A DNA stretch of 64,000 nt, taken from the NCBI RefSeq assembly GCF_014635305.1, contig NZ_BMCS01000001.1, positions 1,426,001-1,490,000 on the forward strand. The letters run 5' to 3'. This DNA comes from Williamsia phyllosphaerae. Its GTDB lineage: Bacteria; Actinomycetota; Actinomycetes; Mycobacteriales; Mycobacteriaceae. Positions 9,156-16,975 of this stretch are shown piece after piece. Under the pieces are notes generated by a model, which was not told the DNA's origin, ran no database searches, and was given only the letters and a program-made list of their open reading frames with translations. Each line of letters begins with the position of its first letter. Within the stretch, counting starts at the first letter, position 1. A program made the position numbers and the translations under genes.

Positions 9156-10731
9156 GTACGCCCCGATCCTCGAGGCCCTGAGTCGCGAGGGTGCCGACGA
9201 CGCGCTGGAGACCATCCACGAGGTGGGCCGCGCGGCGGGAAGCGCCGACGCGCAGCGCCTCGGCGACCTCGCCGAGGAACACCCGCCCGTCCTGCACACC
9301 CACGACCGCTACGGCCACCGCGTCGACGAGGTCGTCTACGACCCCGCCTATCACCAGTTGATGACGAAGGCCGTCGATCTCGGTCTGCACGCCGCGCCCT
9401 GGGCCGACGACAACTCGCACGCCCACCTCATCCGAGCCGCCAAGCTGTCGGTGTGGGGGCAGGTCGACGCCGGGCATCAGTGCCCAATCTCGATGACCTA
9501 CGCCGTGGTCCCGGCGTTGCGCCACAACGCCGAACTGGCCGCGCAGTACGAACCGCTGCTGTCCAGCCGTGTCTACGACCCGACGCTCGCCGTGCCACTG
9601 ACCAAGCCGGGCCTCATCGCCGGGATGTCGATGACCGAGAAGCAGGGCGGATCCGATGTCCGCTCCGGCACCACGCGCGCGGTCCCGCAGGCCGACGGCA
9701 GCTATCTGATCACCGGGCACAAGTGGTTCACCTCGGCGCCGATGTCGGACGTGTTCCTGGTCCTGGCGCAGGCCCCCGGCGGCCTGTCGTGTTTCTTCCT
9801 CCCGCGTGTGCTGCCCGACGGCACCCGTAATCGGATGTTCCTGCAGCGCCTCAAGGACAAGCTCGGCAACCACTCCAACGCCAGCAGCGAGATCGAGTAC
9901 GACGACGCGACGGCGTGGCTGGTCGGCGAGGAGGGCCGCGGAGTCCCGACCATCGTCGAGATGGTCAACATGACCCGTCTCGACTGCATCATCGGATCGT
10001 CGACGGGCATGCGTGCAGGCGTCCACCAGGCCACCCACCACGCGGTGCACCGCAGCGCGTTCGGGGCGGCGCTCGTCGACCAACCGCTGATGCGCAACGT
10101 CCTCGCCGATCTCGCCGTCGAGGCCGAGGCGTCGAGCACCGTCGCGATGTGGCTGGCCGCGCTCACCGACCGGGCCACCGCGGGGGACGACCGCTCCATC
10201 GGACTGCGACGGATCTCGTTGGCCGTCAGCAAGTACTTCGTCTGCAAGCGCGGTCCGATCCACGCGGCCGAGGCCCTGGAGTGCCTGGGCGGCAACGGAT
10301 ACGTGGAGGAATCCCGGATGCCGCGGCTGTACCGCGAGGCGCCGCTGCTGTCGGTGTGGGAGGGCTCGGGCAACGTCGCGGCGCTCGACACCCTGCGCGC
10401 CATGGTCAAGCAGCCGGAGACCCTGCAGATCTTCTTCGACGAACTCGACAGCGCCGCTGACTCCGACCCCCGACTCGACGCGGCGGTGGCCGCGCTGAAG
10501 GACCAGTTCTCCGACTTCGACACGATGCAGCACCGCGCGCGTCGGGTGGTCGGCGACATGGCGCTCGCGCTGCAAGGATCGTTGCTCGTGCGTTACGGTC
10601 ACCCGTCGGTCGCCGACGCCTTCTGCGCGAGTCGCCTCGCGGGGGACTGGGGCAGCGTCTTCGGGACGTTGCCCACCGGCGTCGACACCGCCGCGATCAT
10701 CGACCGCGCGACCCCCAAGATGGGGTCGTAG
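9094..10731 (+). CDS. aidB: AidB-type acyl-CoA dehydrogenase
   Basis: The 545 residues match E. coli AidB in length and in many blocks, including the N-terminal HEVFNQVPPL, GMSMTEKQGGSDVRSGTTRA, GHKWFTSAPMSD, GGLSCFFLPR, RLKDKLGNHSNASSE and VWEGSGNVAALD. The glutamate of WEGSGN is the usual catalytic base position of the family. AGGGAG at 9083-9088 supports the ATG at 9094. AidB binds FAD and DNA in the adaptive response to alkylation, with weak dehydrogenase activity. Here the neighbours are oxidoreductases, so a metabolic acyl-CoA role is equally possible. Confidence 0.8.
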   Translation: MHTTHEVFNQVPPLQDYDAAEYAPILEALSREGADDALETIHEVGRAAGSADAQRLGDLAEEHPPVLHTHDRYGHRVDEVVYDPAYHQLMTKAVDLGLHAAPWADDNSHAHLIRAAKLSVWGQVDAGHQCPISMTYAVVPALRHNAELAAQYEPLLSSRVYDPTLAVPLTKPGLIAGMSMTEKQGGSDVRSGTTRAVPQADGSYLITGHKWFTSAPMSDVFLVLAQAPGGLSCFFLPRVLPDGTRNRMFLQRLKDKLGNHSNASSEIEYDDATAWLVGEEGRGVPTIVEMVNMTRLDCIIGSSTGMRAGVHQATHHAVHRSAFGAALVDQPLMRNVLADLAVEAEASSTVAMWLAALTDRATAGDDRSIGLRRISLAVSKYFVCKRGPIHAAEALECLGGNGYVEESRMPRLYREAPLLSVWEGSGNVAALDTLRAMVKQPETLQIFFDELDSAADSDPRLDAAVAALKDQFSDFDTMQHRARRVVGDMALALQGSLLVRYGHPSVADAFCASRLAGDWGSVFGTLPTGVDTAAIIDRATPKMGS

Positions 10732-10763
10732 CGACAAGGTCCGTTCGAAAGGGACTCACCAGC

Positions 10764-11795
10764 ATGCAGATCGGTATCGACAACTTCGTCTCGTACGTCG
10801 TCGAATACGACACCGGGCGGGAGATCGATGCCCCGACCCGCATCGCGGACCTGCTCGAGGAGGTCGAACTCGCGGACCGATCCGGCGTCGACATCTACGG
10901 GATCGGCGAGCACCACCGCGCCGACTTCTACGACTCGGCACCGACGGTGCTGCTGGCCGCAGCGGCGGCCCGCACCACCGACATCCGGCTCACCAGCGCG
11001 GTGTCGGTGCTCTCGGCCGAGGACCCGGTCCGGCTCTTCCAGCAGTTCGCGACCATCGACCTCATCTCCGGCGGGCGTGCGGAGATGGTCGTCGGCCGTG
11101 GTTCGTTCACCGAGGCGTTCCCGTTGTTCGGTCTCGACTTCGAGGACTACGACTCGCTGTACGCCAACAAGCTCGACCTGCTGCTGAAGATCCGCGAGGA
11201 CCCGTCGTCGGTGAGCTGGTCGGGGCGTCACCGCGCGCCTCTGACCGGTCAAGGTGTCTACCCCCTGCCGGTGCAGGACCGGATCCCGGTGTGGCTCGGC
11301 GCCGGTGGCAGCCCGGAGTCCTTCGTCCGCGCCGGCCGGCTGGGATTGCCGCTCATGGTCGCGATCATCGGTGGCGAACCGCGGCGATTCCTCCCCCTCG
11401 TCGAGCTCTACCGCGACGCGGGTCGCCGGTCCGGATTCGGTCCGGAGGAGCTCAAGGTCGGAATCCACGTTCCCGGTCTCGTCGCCGACACCGACTCCGC
11501 CGCTGCGGAGGCCGCCTACCCCGGCTGGCAGGACCTGTTCGGCAACGTTGCGCGGGAGCGCGGATTCCCCATGCCGGGTCGGGCAGAGTTCGACGCCATG
11601 ACGGGCCCGCACGGGTCGCTGTTCGTCGGCGATCCCGACACCGTCGCCGACAAGATCGGGCGGGTGTCCGACGACCTCGGCGGCCTCGACCGGCTGACCG
11701 TGCAGATGACCAACACCAAGCTGCCGCACCCGGCGATGCTCCGTGCGATCGAGCTTCTCGGGACGCAGGTGAAGCCGAAGGTCCTCAGCCGTTGA
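10764..11795 (+). CDS. LLM class flavin-dependent oxidoreductase
   Basis: The 343 residues form a bacterial-luciferase-like TIM barrel: an IGIGEHHR-type motif (DIYGIGEHHRADF) near residue 45, TSAVSVLSAEDPVRLFQQFATIDLISGGRAEMVVGRGSF, and a late WLGAGGSPES. These enzymes use reduced FMN or F420 for monooxygenation or hydride transfer. It follows aidB by 32 bases in the same direction, so the two are probably cotranscribed. It overlaps the convergent second LLM gene by 11 bases. The substrate is unknown. Confidence 0.8.
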   Translation: MQIGIDNFVSYVVEYDTGREIDAPTRIADLLEEVELADRSGVDIYGIGEHHRADFYDSAPTVLLAAAAARTTDIRLTSAVSVLSAEDPVRLFQQFATIDLISGGRAEMVVGRGSFTEAFPLFGLDFEDYDSLYANKLDLLLKIREDPSSVSWSGRHRAPLTGQGVYPLPVQDRIPVWLGAGGSPESFVRAGRLGLPLMVAIIGGEPRRFLPLVELYRDAGRRSGFGPEELKVGIHVPGLVADTDSAAAEAAYPGWQDLFGNVARERGFPMPGRAEFDAMTGPHGSLFVGDPDTVADKIGRVSDDLGGLDRLTVQMTNTKLPHPAMLRAIELLGTQVKPKVLSR

Positions 11796-12663
11796 CCTTG
11801 CTGATCACGTTGTCGGCGAACATCCGCAGGTTGTCGAGCTTGCGTTGCAGCGGCTCGGTGTCGGGGCCGTTGATGTAGGGGATCCGGAAGCCGACGATGA
11901 CGTCGGTGATCCCCTTGTCCTCCAGGCGCTTACAGCCGTCGGGGGTGTAGGCGTCGTAGGAGATGACGTGGATCTCGAAGGGGTCGTTGAGCTTTCCCTC
12001 GCCCTTGCGGATGTCGTGCAGCTTGGCCAGCAGCGCGTCGAGCTCCTCGGGTTGGCCACCACCGTGCATCCAGCCGTCACCGCGGACCACCGCGCGCTTG
12101 AGCGCGAGGTCGGCGTGCCCGCCCACCAGCAGGGGGATCGGCTCGGTCGGCGCGGGGCTCATCTTGATCCGTTGGAAGTCGTAGAACTCGCCGTGGAACT
12201 CGAAGTACTCACCGGTGGACAGCCCCCGGATGATGTCCATGCACTCGTTCATCCGCTTGCCGCGGCGCTTGAAGTCGACGCCCATGATGTCGTAGTCCTC
12301 CGGCCATGGGCTGGTGCCGACGCCGAGCGCGAGACGGTTGTTCGTCATGTAGGCGACCGACATCGCCTGCTTGGCGACGAGTACCGGCGGGCGAACCGGC
12401 AGCTTCAGCACGAACGGGTTGAAGCGGATCGTGCTCGTGACCGCGCCCATGGCCATGGCCTGGATGAAGGTCTCGATGAACGCCTTGCCGTCCAGGAACT
12501 CGCGGTTGCCGTCCTCGGTGTAGGGGTAGGTGGAGTCGGACTCCTCCGGGTAGGCCAGGGAGTCGGGGATGGTGAAGCCCTCGTAGCCCGCCTCCTCGGC
12601 CGCCACCGCGAGATCGGGGTAGAACCGTGGGTCGGTCATCGCCTCGGCAAACGTGAATCGCAT
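11785..12663 (-). CDS. LLM class oxidoreductase, probably F420-dependent
   Basis: The 292 residues belong to the luciferase-like superfamily. Visible blocks are TFAEAMTDPRFYPDLAVAAEEAGYEGFTIPDS, an MAMGAVTSTIRF barrel strand, RLALGVGTSPWPEDY and PIPLLVGGHADLALKRAV. The pattern resembles F420-dependent members such as those in mycobacterial steroid regulons. GAGGAG upstream supports the ATG. A perfect KstR-type operator lies 35 bases before the start (12698-12711), which suggests control by the cholesterol-catabolism repressor. The use of F420 is inferred, not shown. Confidence 0.78.
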   Translation of the reverse strand: MRFTFAEAMTDPRFYPDLAVAAEEAGYEGFTIPDSLAYPEESDSTYPYTEDGNREFLDGKAFIETFIQAMAMGAVTSTIRFNPFVLKLPVRPPVLVAKQAMSVAYMTNNRLALGVGTSPWPEDYDIMGVDFKRRGKRMNECMDIIRGLSTGEYFEFHGEFYDFQRIKMSPAPTEPIPLLVGGHADLALKRAVVRGDGWMHGGGQPEELDALLAKLHDIRKGEGKLNDPFEIHVISYDAYTPDGCKRLEDKGITDVIVGFRIPYINGPDTEPLQRKLDNLRMFADNVISKVNG

Positions 12664-12697
12664 CGGTGGTCTCCTCGCTCGGACTACGTCCCACGAT

Positions 12698-12711
12698 TAG
12701 AACACGTTCTA
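12698..12711. promoter_or_regulatory. KstR-type operator
   Basis: TAGAACACGTTCTA is a 6+2+6 perfect inverted repeat and fits the published KstR consensus TnnAACnnGTTnnA at every fixed position. KstR is the TetR repressor of upper cholesterol degradation in Mycobacterium and Rhodococcus. The site is 35 bases upstream of the LLM gene on the minus strand and 167 bases upstream of the repeat-peptide operon on the plus strand. Control of the LLM gene is the likelier role. Confidence 0.7.
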
Positions 12712-12877
12712 CCTTGTCCACTGTTCGAATCGACGGTCCCCGGAGGCGAATCGGGCGGCAATACCAGCCTTGCCGCCACCGAGATCGCTGTGCCCCCAAC
12801 GGCCGCGGCGACCCACCCGCCGGTGGTAGACAAGAGGGGTTGGATCTCTGCACAGACCACGCGACGAAAGGCACATC

Positions 12878-13201
12878 ATGGCTCTCGACGATGACGACAT
12901 CACCACCAGCAACGGCGGCGGCGAAGGTCCTGCCGACGGCGGTTCGAACCCCGGCGGACACGACGGCGGAGCGGACGGCTCGGCCGGCGCGGGTGAAGGT
13001 CCTGCCGACGGCGGCTCGAATCCCGATGGACATGACGGCGGCGCGGACGGCTCGGCCGGCGGCGAGGGCCCCGCGGACGGCGGCTCGAACCCCGATGGAC
13101 ACGACGGTGGCGCGGACGGCTCGGCCGGCGCGGGTGAAGGTCCTGCCGACGGCGGCTCGAACCCCGGCGGACACGACGGTGGCGCGGACGGCTCGGCCTG
13201 A
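12878..13201 (+). CDS. Four-repeat Gly/Asp-rich peptide, candidate modified-peptide precursor
   Basis: The 107-residue protein is made almost entirely of a short leader (residues 1-14, with a DDDD run) and four tandem units at residues 15-38, 39-61, 62-85 and 86-107. Each unit reads GEGPADGGSNP, then G or D, then GHDGGADGSA, with AG or AGA linkers. Every unit has exactly one Asn and one His (H28, H52, H75, H99). There are no Cys, aromatic residues, Lys or Arg. GAAAGG before the ATG is a good ribosome site. The gene is 12 bases upstream of a JmjC-type oxygenase gene. The composition and context suggest a substrate for iterative modification. No known function is recognised. Confidence 0.8.
   Translation: MALDDDDITTSNGGGEGPADGGSNPGGHDGGADGSAGAGEGPADGGSNPDGHDGGADGSAGGEGPADGGSNPDGHDGGADGSAGAGEGPADGGSNPGGHDGGADGSA
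12920..13198 (+). repeat. In-frame tandem repeat, 4 units of 66-72 bp
   Basis: The units lie at 12920-12991 (72), 12992-13060 (69), 13061-13132 (72) and 13133-13198 (66). All length differences are whole codons, from presence or absence of the Gly-Ala linker. Nucleotide identity between units is high even at third positions in units 1, 2 and 4, while unit 3 begins with different synonymous codons. This suggests recent duplication with purifying selection on the peptide. Confidence 0.95.
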
Positions 13202-13213
13202 GAAGTTGATTCG

Positions 13214-14425
13214 ATGCTGAGCCGCTGCATCTCGGTCGACCCCGGGACCTTCGAGCGCGAACACTGGGGTCGGTCGCCGCTGCTCAGCAGAGCGACGTCG
13301 CTGCCCCGCGATTTCGGCGATCTGCTCTCGACGCATGCCGTCGACGAGTTGCTCGCCGAACGCGGGGTACGCGCGCCGTTCATCCGATTGGCCAAGAACG
13401 GGTCCCTTATCGATCGCAGCCGGTTCCTCGGTCCGGCCGGGGTGGGCGCCGAGATCGGTGATCAGGTCGACTCGGCGAAGGCGTTGGCGCAGTTCGCCGA
13501 CGGCGCCTCTATCGTGCTACAGGGACTCCATCGGCTGTGGCCGCCCGTCATCGACTTCGTCCGTGATCTCGTCGACGACCTCGGACACCCCGTGCAGGCG
13601 AACGCCTACATCACCCCGCCGGGCAGCCGGGGATTCGATTCGCACCACGACGTGCACGATGTGTTCGTGCTGCAGATCGCGGGACGCAAACACTGGACCG
13701 TGCACCGACCGGTCTTCACCAACCCGCTCGAGACGCACCCGTGGACCGACTTCCGGGCGTCGATCACCGATCGCGTCACCGAGGAACCCACGATCGACAC
13801 CGACCTGTACCCGGGGGACGCGCTCTACCTGCCGCGCGGATGGCTGCACTCCGCACGTACCGCCGACGAGACGGCGATCCACCTGACCATCGGGGTGCCC
13901 GCGTTGACCCGGGTCGACGTGGCCCGCGCCGCGATCGACCGCGTGGCCTCCGCGGTCGCCGACCTGCGCGCGTCACTCCCGATCGGCATCGACCCCGGCG
14001 ATCACGACGCCCTGGAGGCGGAGTCGACCAAGGTCCTGCTCGCCTTCGCCGACCAAATCCGTGACCGCGCACAGGAATGGGGCTCGGCGGTCGCCGACGA
14101 CCTCACCCGCACCTTCGCGAGCCGCACCCGACCCGCCGCGGTGCGCCCGCTGGCGACCCTGGAGGCGATGGCCGCCGCGGACACCACACCCGTCCGGTGG
14201 CGACACGGACTGATCACCTCGGTGTCCGAGGACGACGGCCGCGTGCGCCTGCGTCTGACGGATCGCGTCGTCGAGTTCCCGGCGATCTGTGCGCCCGCCG
14301 TCCGTCACCTGCGCGACGGGCACGCTGCGACCGCCGACACTCTTCCCGGACTCGACGCAGCGGACGGGGCGGTGGTGATCCGACGGCTCCTCCGCGAGGC
14401 CATCGTGGTCCCGACCACTTCATGA
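13214..14425 (+). CDS. JmjC/cupin-type Fe(II) oxygenase (NO66/RoxA-like)
   Basis: This is a 403-residue cupin-like dioxygenase. The metal site is HxD at H144/D146 (SHHDVHDVFVLQIAGRKHW) plus H212 in LYLPRGWLHSA, all intact. This pattern is characteristic of the ribosomal-oxygenase branch of JmjC proteins (NO66, MINA, YcfD), which hydroxylate His or Arg in ribosomal proteins using 2-oxoglutarate. The region beyond about residue 290 fits the helical/winged C-terminal part of that branch. It lies 12 bases after the repeat-peptide gene and overlaps the next gene by ATGA. The single His per repeat makes that peptide its most obvious substrate, by inference. Confidence 0.85.
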   Translation: MLSRCISVDPGTFEREHWGRSPLLSRATSLPRDFGDLLSTHAVDELLAERGVRAPFIRLAKNGSLIDRSRFLGPAGVGAEIGDQVDSAKALAQFADGASIVLQGLHRLWPPVIDFVRDLVDDLGHPVQANAYITPPGSRGFDSHHDVHDVFVLQIAGRKHWTVHRPVFTNPLETHPWTDFRASITDRVTEEPTIDTDLYPGDALYLPRGWLHSARTADETAIHLTIGVPALTRVDVARAAIDRVASAVADLRASLPIGIDPGDHDALEAESTKVLLAFADQIRDRAQEWGSAVADDLTRTFASRTRPAAVRPLATLEAMAAADTTPVRWRHGLITSVSEDDGRVRLRLTDRVVEFPAICAPAVRHLRDGHAATADTLPGLDAADGAVVIRRLLREAIVVPTTS

Positions 14426-15357
14426 CCCTGCCCTCCGATGGTGCACCGCCACAGCGGCCCACCGTTCTGCCGATCCCGCCGTGTAGCGATCAGTCCCTCG
14501 CCCGCGACGAACCCCTGTTCGCGACGGCATCCCTCGGATTCGCCTGGCTGCTGCTGGAAATGGAAGGGCCGTGGGGGCATTCGGCCTTCATGCAGTCGCC
14601 GCGAATCCTCGATCGCGACCTCGGGCGGGCCATCGTCCGACGTGCCGAAGCCGCGTCGATGCGGATCGTCGCGATCCGCCGGCCCGGTCGTCGCTCGGCG
14701 ACGCCACGGTGGCGGTGGTTCATCGCCCAGACCCGGCCACAGGGGTCGGTGCTCTATCAGGGCGAGGTGGCCGGACCGCAGGACTACCTCGACATCCCCC
14801 TCGACGGATCGGCGGGCGTACGGGTCGACGGGCCGCTCACGGCGGTCTGTGCGCACGGCAAACACGACCGGTGCTGTGCGGTGCGCGGTCGGGGTGCAGC
14901 CGCCGCCCTCGTCGCCCACGATCCGGAGAACACCTGGGAGTGTTCACATCTCGGCGGCGACCGGTTCGCCGCGACGATGGTGGTGCTGCCCGAGGGGCTG
15001 AGCTACGGACGGATCGACACCGCCGACCCCGTCGATCTGCTGACCCGGTACGCCGACGGCCGGGTCCACGAGCGGTTCCTGCGCGGACGGACGTGCGTCT
15101 CGCACGCCGTGCAGGCCGCCGAGCACTACCTCCGGGACGCCACCGGCGACGACCGCATCGAGGCGTTCACCACGCTCGACGTCGAGGAGGCGGGTGACCG
15201 CGTGCGGGTGAGTCTGGCCGTCGCGCAGGGGTCGCGGTGCACGGTCTCGCTCCGCGTGGTCATGTCCGAACCCCTGCTCTCGACATGCGACGCGCGCATC
15301 CCCGGCAGCGTGCGCCGGTTCGAACTGGAATCCCTGGACTTCGACGACCCGGCCTGA
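14422..15357 (+). CDS. Sucrase/ferredoxin-like (Suc_Fer, Apd1-type) protein
   Basis: The 311 residues match the Suc_Fer-like family, a thioredoxin-fold iron-sulfur protein related to yeast Apd1. The cluster-binding regions CAHGKHDRCCAVRG and WECSHLGGDRFAATMVVLPEG are present, giving two Cys clusters and a nearby His. The start overlaps the oxygenase stop (ATGA), so it is coupled to it. It may supply electrons to keep the oxygenase iron reduced, or act as a separate redox step. That role is inference from context. Confidence 0.8.
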   Translation: MTLPSDGAPPQRPTVLPIPPCSDQSLARDEPLFATASLGFAWLLLEMEGPWGHSAFMQSPRILDRDLGRAIVRRAEAASMRIVAIRRPGRRSATPRWRWFIAQTRPQGSVLYQGEVAGPQDYLDIPLDGSAGVRVDGPLTAVCAHGKHDRCCAVRGRGAAAALVAHDPENTWECSHLGGDRFAATMVVLPEGLSYGRIDTADPVDLLTRYADGRVHERFLRGRTCVSHAVQAAEHYLRDATGDDRIEAFTTLDVEEAGDRVRVSLAVAQGSRCTVSLRVVMSEPLLSTCDARIPGSVRRFELESLDFDDPA

Positions 15358-15500
15358 CCCCGCCGTCGTACCCGCGCGCCGGTGGGTGGACGACCATCTC
15401 CACCCGGACTCCACCCGTGGGACCACGACATCTCGGCGCGCGATTCCTACCGTTGAACCATCGGTCGTCGCAGGACGTCCCCGTCGAGAAGGGAATCGAG

Positions 15501-16085
15501 ATGTCGTACCTACGAGGGTTTCTCCCGTTCATCGGATTCATCACCCTGTCCCACTTCGGGTGGCAGTGGGGTGCGGCAGGAGCCGCGGTGCTGGCCGTCG
15601 CGATGCTCGTTGCCGACCGTCGTGCGGGGGCGTCCTGGGACACCCAGATCCTGGCGATCGGGTCGATCGCCTTCTTCGCGGTGCTCACCCCGATCGCGTT
15701 CGCGGAGCCGCACGCCGCCGTAGCCGCGTACTGCGGCACGATGTCGGTCGGCTGGCTGGCACTGGTGGCCTGGGCGAGCATCGCGATCGGCACGCCCTTC
15801 ACCATGGGGATCGCGCGCAGGCAGGTTTCGTCCGACGTGGCGGCTTCCCCGGCGTTCCGGCGTCTCAACGTGGTGATCACCGCCGCCTGGGCCGGCGCGT
15901 TCACCGTCTCAGCGGTACTGACCGTCGTCCTGATGAACCAGGCGGGGTGGATGACGGTCGCCGCGTCGGTGGTCTGCTTCGCGGCCCCGATCCTGTTCAC
16001 CCGGATCTACGTGGCCCGGGTGCGGGCGGCTCACGTGGCGCTGTCGGACCGCTTGGCCGTCGAGGAATTCGCCGAGGCTGTCTAG
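15501..16085 (+). CDS. Multi-pass membrane protein of unknown function
   Basis: The 194 residues start at the ATG behind AAGGGA (15489-15494). There are about six hydrophobic segments, including FLPFIGFITLSHFGW, ILAIGSIAFFAVLTPIAF, GWLALVAWASIAIG and VVITAAWAGAFTVSAVLTVVL. No catalytic motif is evident. The hydrophobic pattern and the TPFTMGIAR block resemble small intracellular-septation-type membrane proteins, but the similarity is weak. It stands alone between the sucrase/ferredoxin-like gene and a convergent protease gene. Confidence 0.75.
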   Translation: MSYLRGFLPFIGFITLSHFGWQWGAAGAAVLAVAMLVADRRAGASWDTQILAIGSIAFFAVLTPIAFAEPHAAVAAYCGTMSVGWLALVAWASIAIGTPFTMGIARRQVSSDVAASPAFRRLNVVITAAWAGAFTVSAVLTVVLMNQAGWMTVAASVVCFAAPILFTRIYVARVRAAHVALSDRLAVEEFAEAV

Positions 16086-16090
16086 GTCGC

Positions 16091-16156
16091 TCCCGCGACT
16101 CAGATCGACTCCCGCGACGGAGATCCCTGTCGCGAGAGTCGATTCATGTCGCGGGA
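16091..16156. terminator. Nested palindromes between convergent genes
   Basis: Arms 16104-16118 (ATCGACTCCCGCGAC) and 16129-16143 (GTCGCGAGAGTCGAT) pair over 15 bases with one mismatch around a 10-base loop. An outer pair, TCCCGCGAC at 16091-16099 and GTCGCGGGA at 16148-16156, pairs perfectly. The element sits exactly between two convergent stops and could terminate both transcripts. Its modular repetition also resembles a dispersed palindromic repeat. Confidence 0.5.
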
Positions 16157-16941
16157 GGAGAGGGCGTCGGCTGGGCCGGCACCTCGATGTGTCGACGGGC
16201 GAAGAACAGCGCGAGGCCGAGGACGGGATAGAGCAGGATCGGTGCCAGCGAACCCGGGTAGGTGTCCTGGTCGACGAGGATGGACGTCCCGGACAGGATA
16301 GAGAAGTCGAAGAGTCCGTGGATGATCGAGTTCAGAGCATTACCCCGCGACACCCGTCGGATGAGGTAGAAGAAGTAGCCGGCCAGACTCACCGCGATGG
16401 CCTGGGGAATCGCGCTCGCGCCGTGACCGATCGCGTTCGACAGATGCACCGCACCGAAGATGACGCTCGACCACAGCGCGACCTTCCCCTCGGTCAGCCC
16501 GCGGTCCCGGAGGACGGTCACGCCGACACCACGGAACATGCCCTCCTCGCCCCACCCGACGAACTGGGTGACGAGCAGGAGCAGCAGGACGAAGCCGAGG
16601 TCCTTCTCCGCCAGCGCGGAGTAATCGATGCCGACGACGATGGCCACCACGAAGGCCGCCGGCACCACCCACACCCATCGACTCGTCGGGCGGTCGTCGC
16701 GCAGGACCGGTCGCCACCAGCGCAGTGCGGCGATGACGGCGCCGGTGAACACCAGTGCCGCGCCCAGCGGAACGGCCATCGTGAACACCACCCCGCGTGT
16801 GGTGGTTGTCGAGTCCTCGCCGCTCGCATGCTGTATCAGCAGGCCGCCCACCTGGATGATCGCCAGGTACACCGCCACGATCGCGACGAATCCGAGTAAC
16901 CCGAGTCGTCTGCGTGGGTGGGACGCCGCAACGTCTGTCAT
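16144..16941 (-). CDS. CPBP family intramembrane metalloprotease
   Basis: The 265 residues include about seven hydrophobic segments. The family motifs are present: EEGMFRG (motif 1, EExxxR) followed by FGAVHLSNAIG (motif 2, FxxxH) and a late INSIIHG-like block (LNSIIHGLFDF, motif 3). Members are Abi/CAAX-type membrane proteases. In bacteria they can serve in bacteriocin immunity or protein maturation, but most are uncharacterised. No bacteriocin gene is adjacent. It is convergent with the previous gene. Confidence 0.85.
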   Translation of the reverse strand: MTDVAASHPRRRLGLLGFVAIVAVYLAIIQVGGLLIQHASGEDSTTTTRGVVFTMAVPLGAALVFTGAVIAALRWWRPVLRDDRPTSRWVWVVPAAFVVAIVVGIDYSALAEKDLGFVLLLLLVTQFVGWGEEGMFRGVGVTVLRDRGLTEGKVALWSSVIFGAVHLSNAIGHGASAIPQAIAVSLAGYFFYLIRRVSRGNALNSIIHGLFDFSILSGTSILVDQDTYPGSLAPILLYPVLGLALFFARRHIEVPAQPTPSPPAT

Positions 16942-16975
16942 GACAGCGAACGTACGGTTCGCCGGGTGCCCTCCG

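Noticed and set aside
9067-10737. 556-codon open frame antisense to the aidB-like gene
   Set aside because: It is a mirror of a strongly conserved gene, with no ribosome site and an Arg/Gly/Val-skewed composition typical of high-GC shadows.
12709-13395. Pro/Ser-rich repeat protein antisense to the repeat peptide
   Set aside because: It arises from the same DNA repeat, but the sense frame has the ribosome site and is coupled to the oxygenase; the antisense frame also runs into the oxygenase gene.
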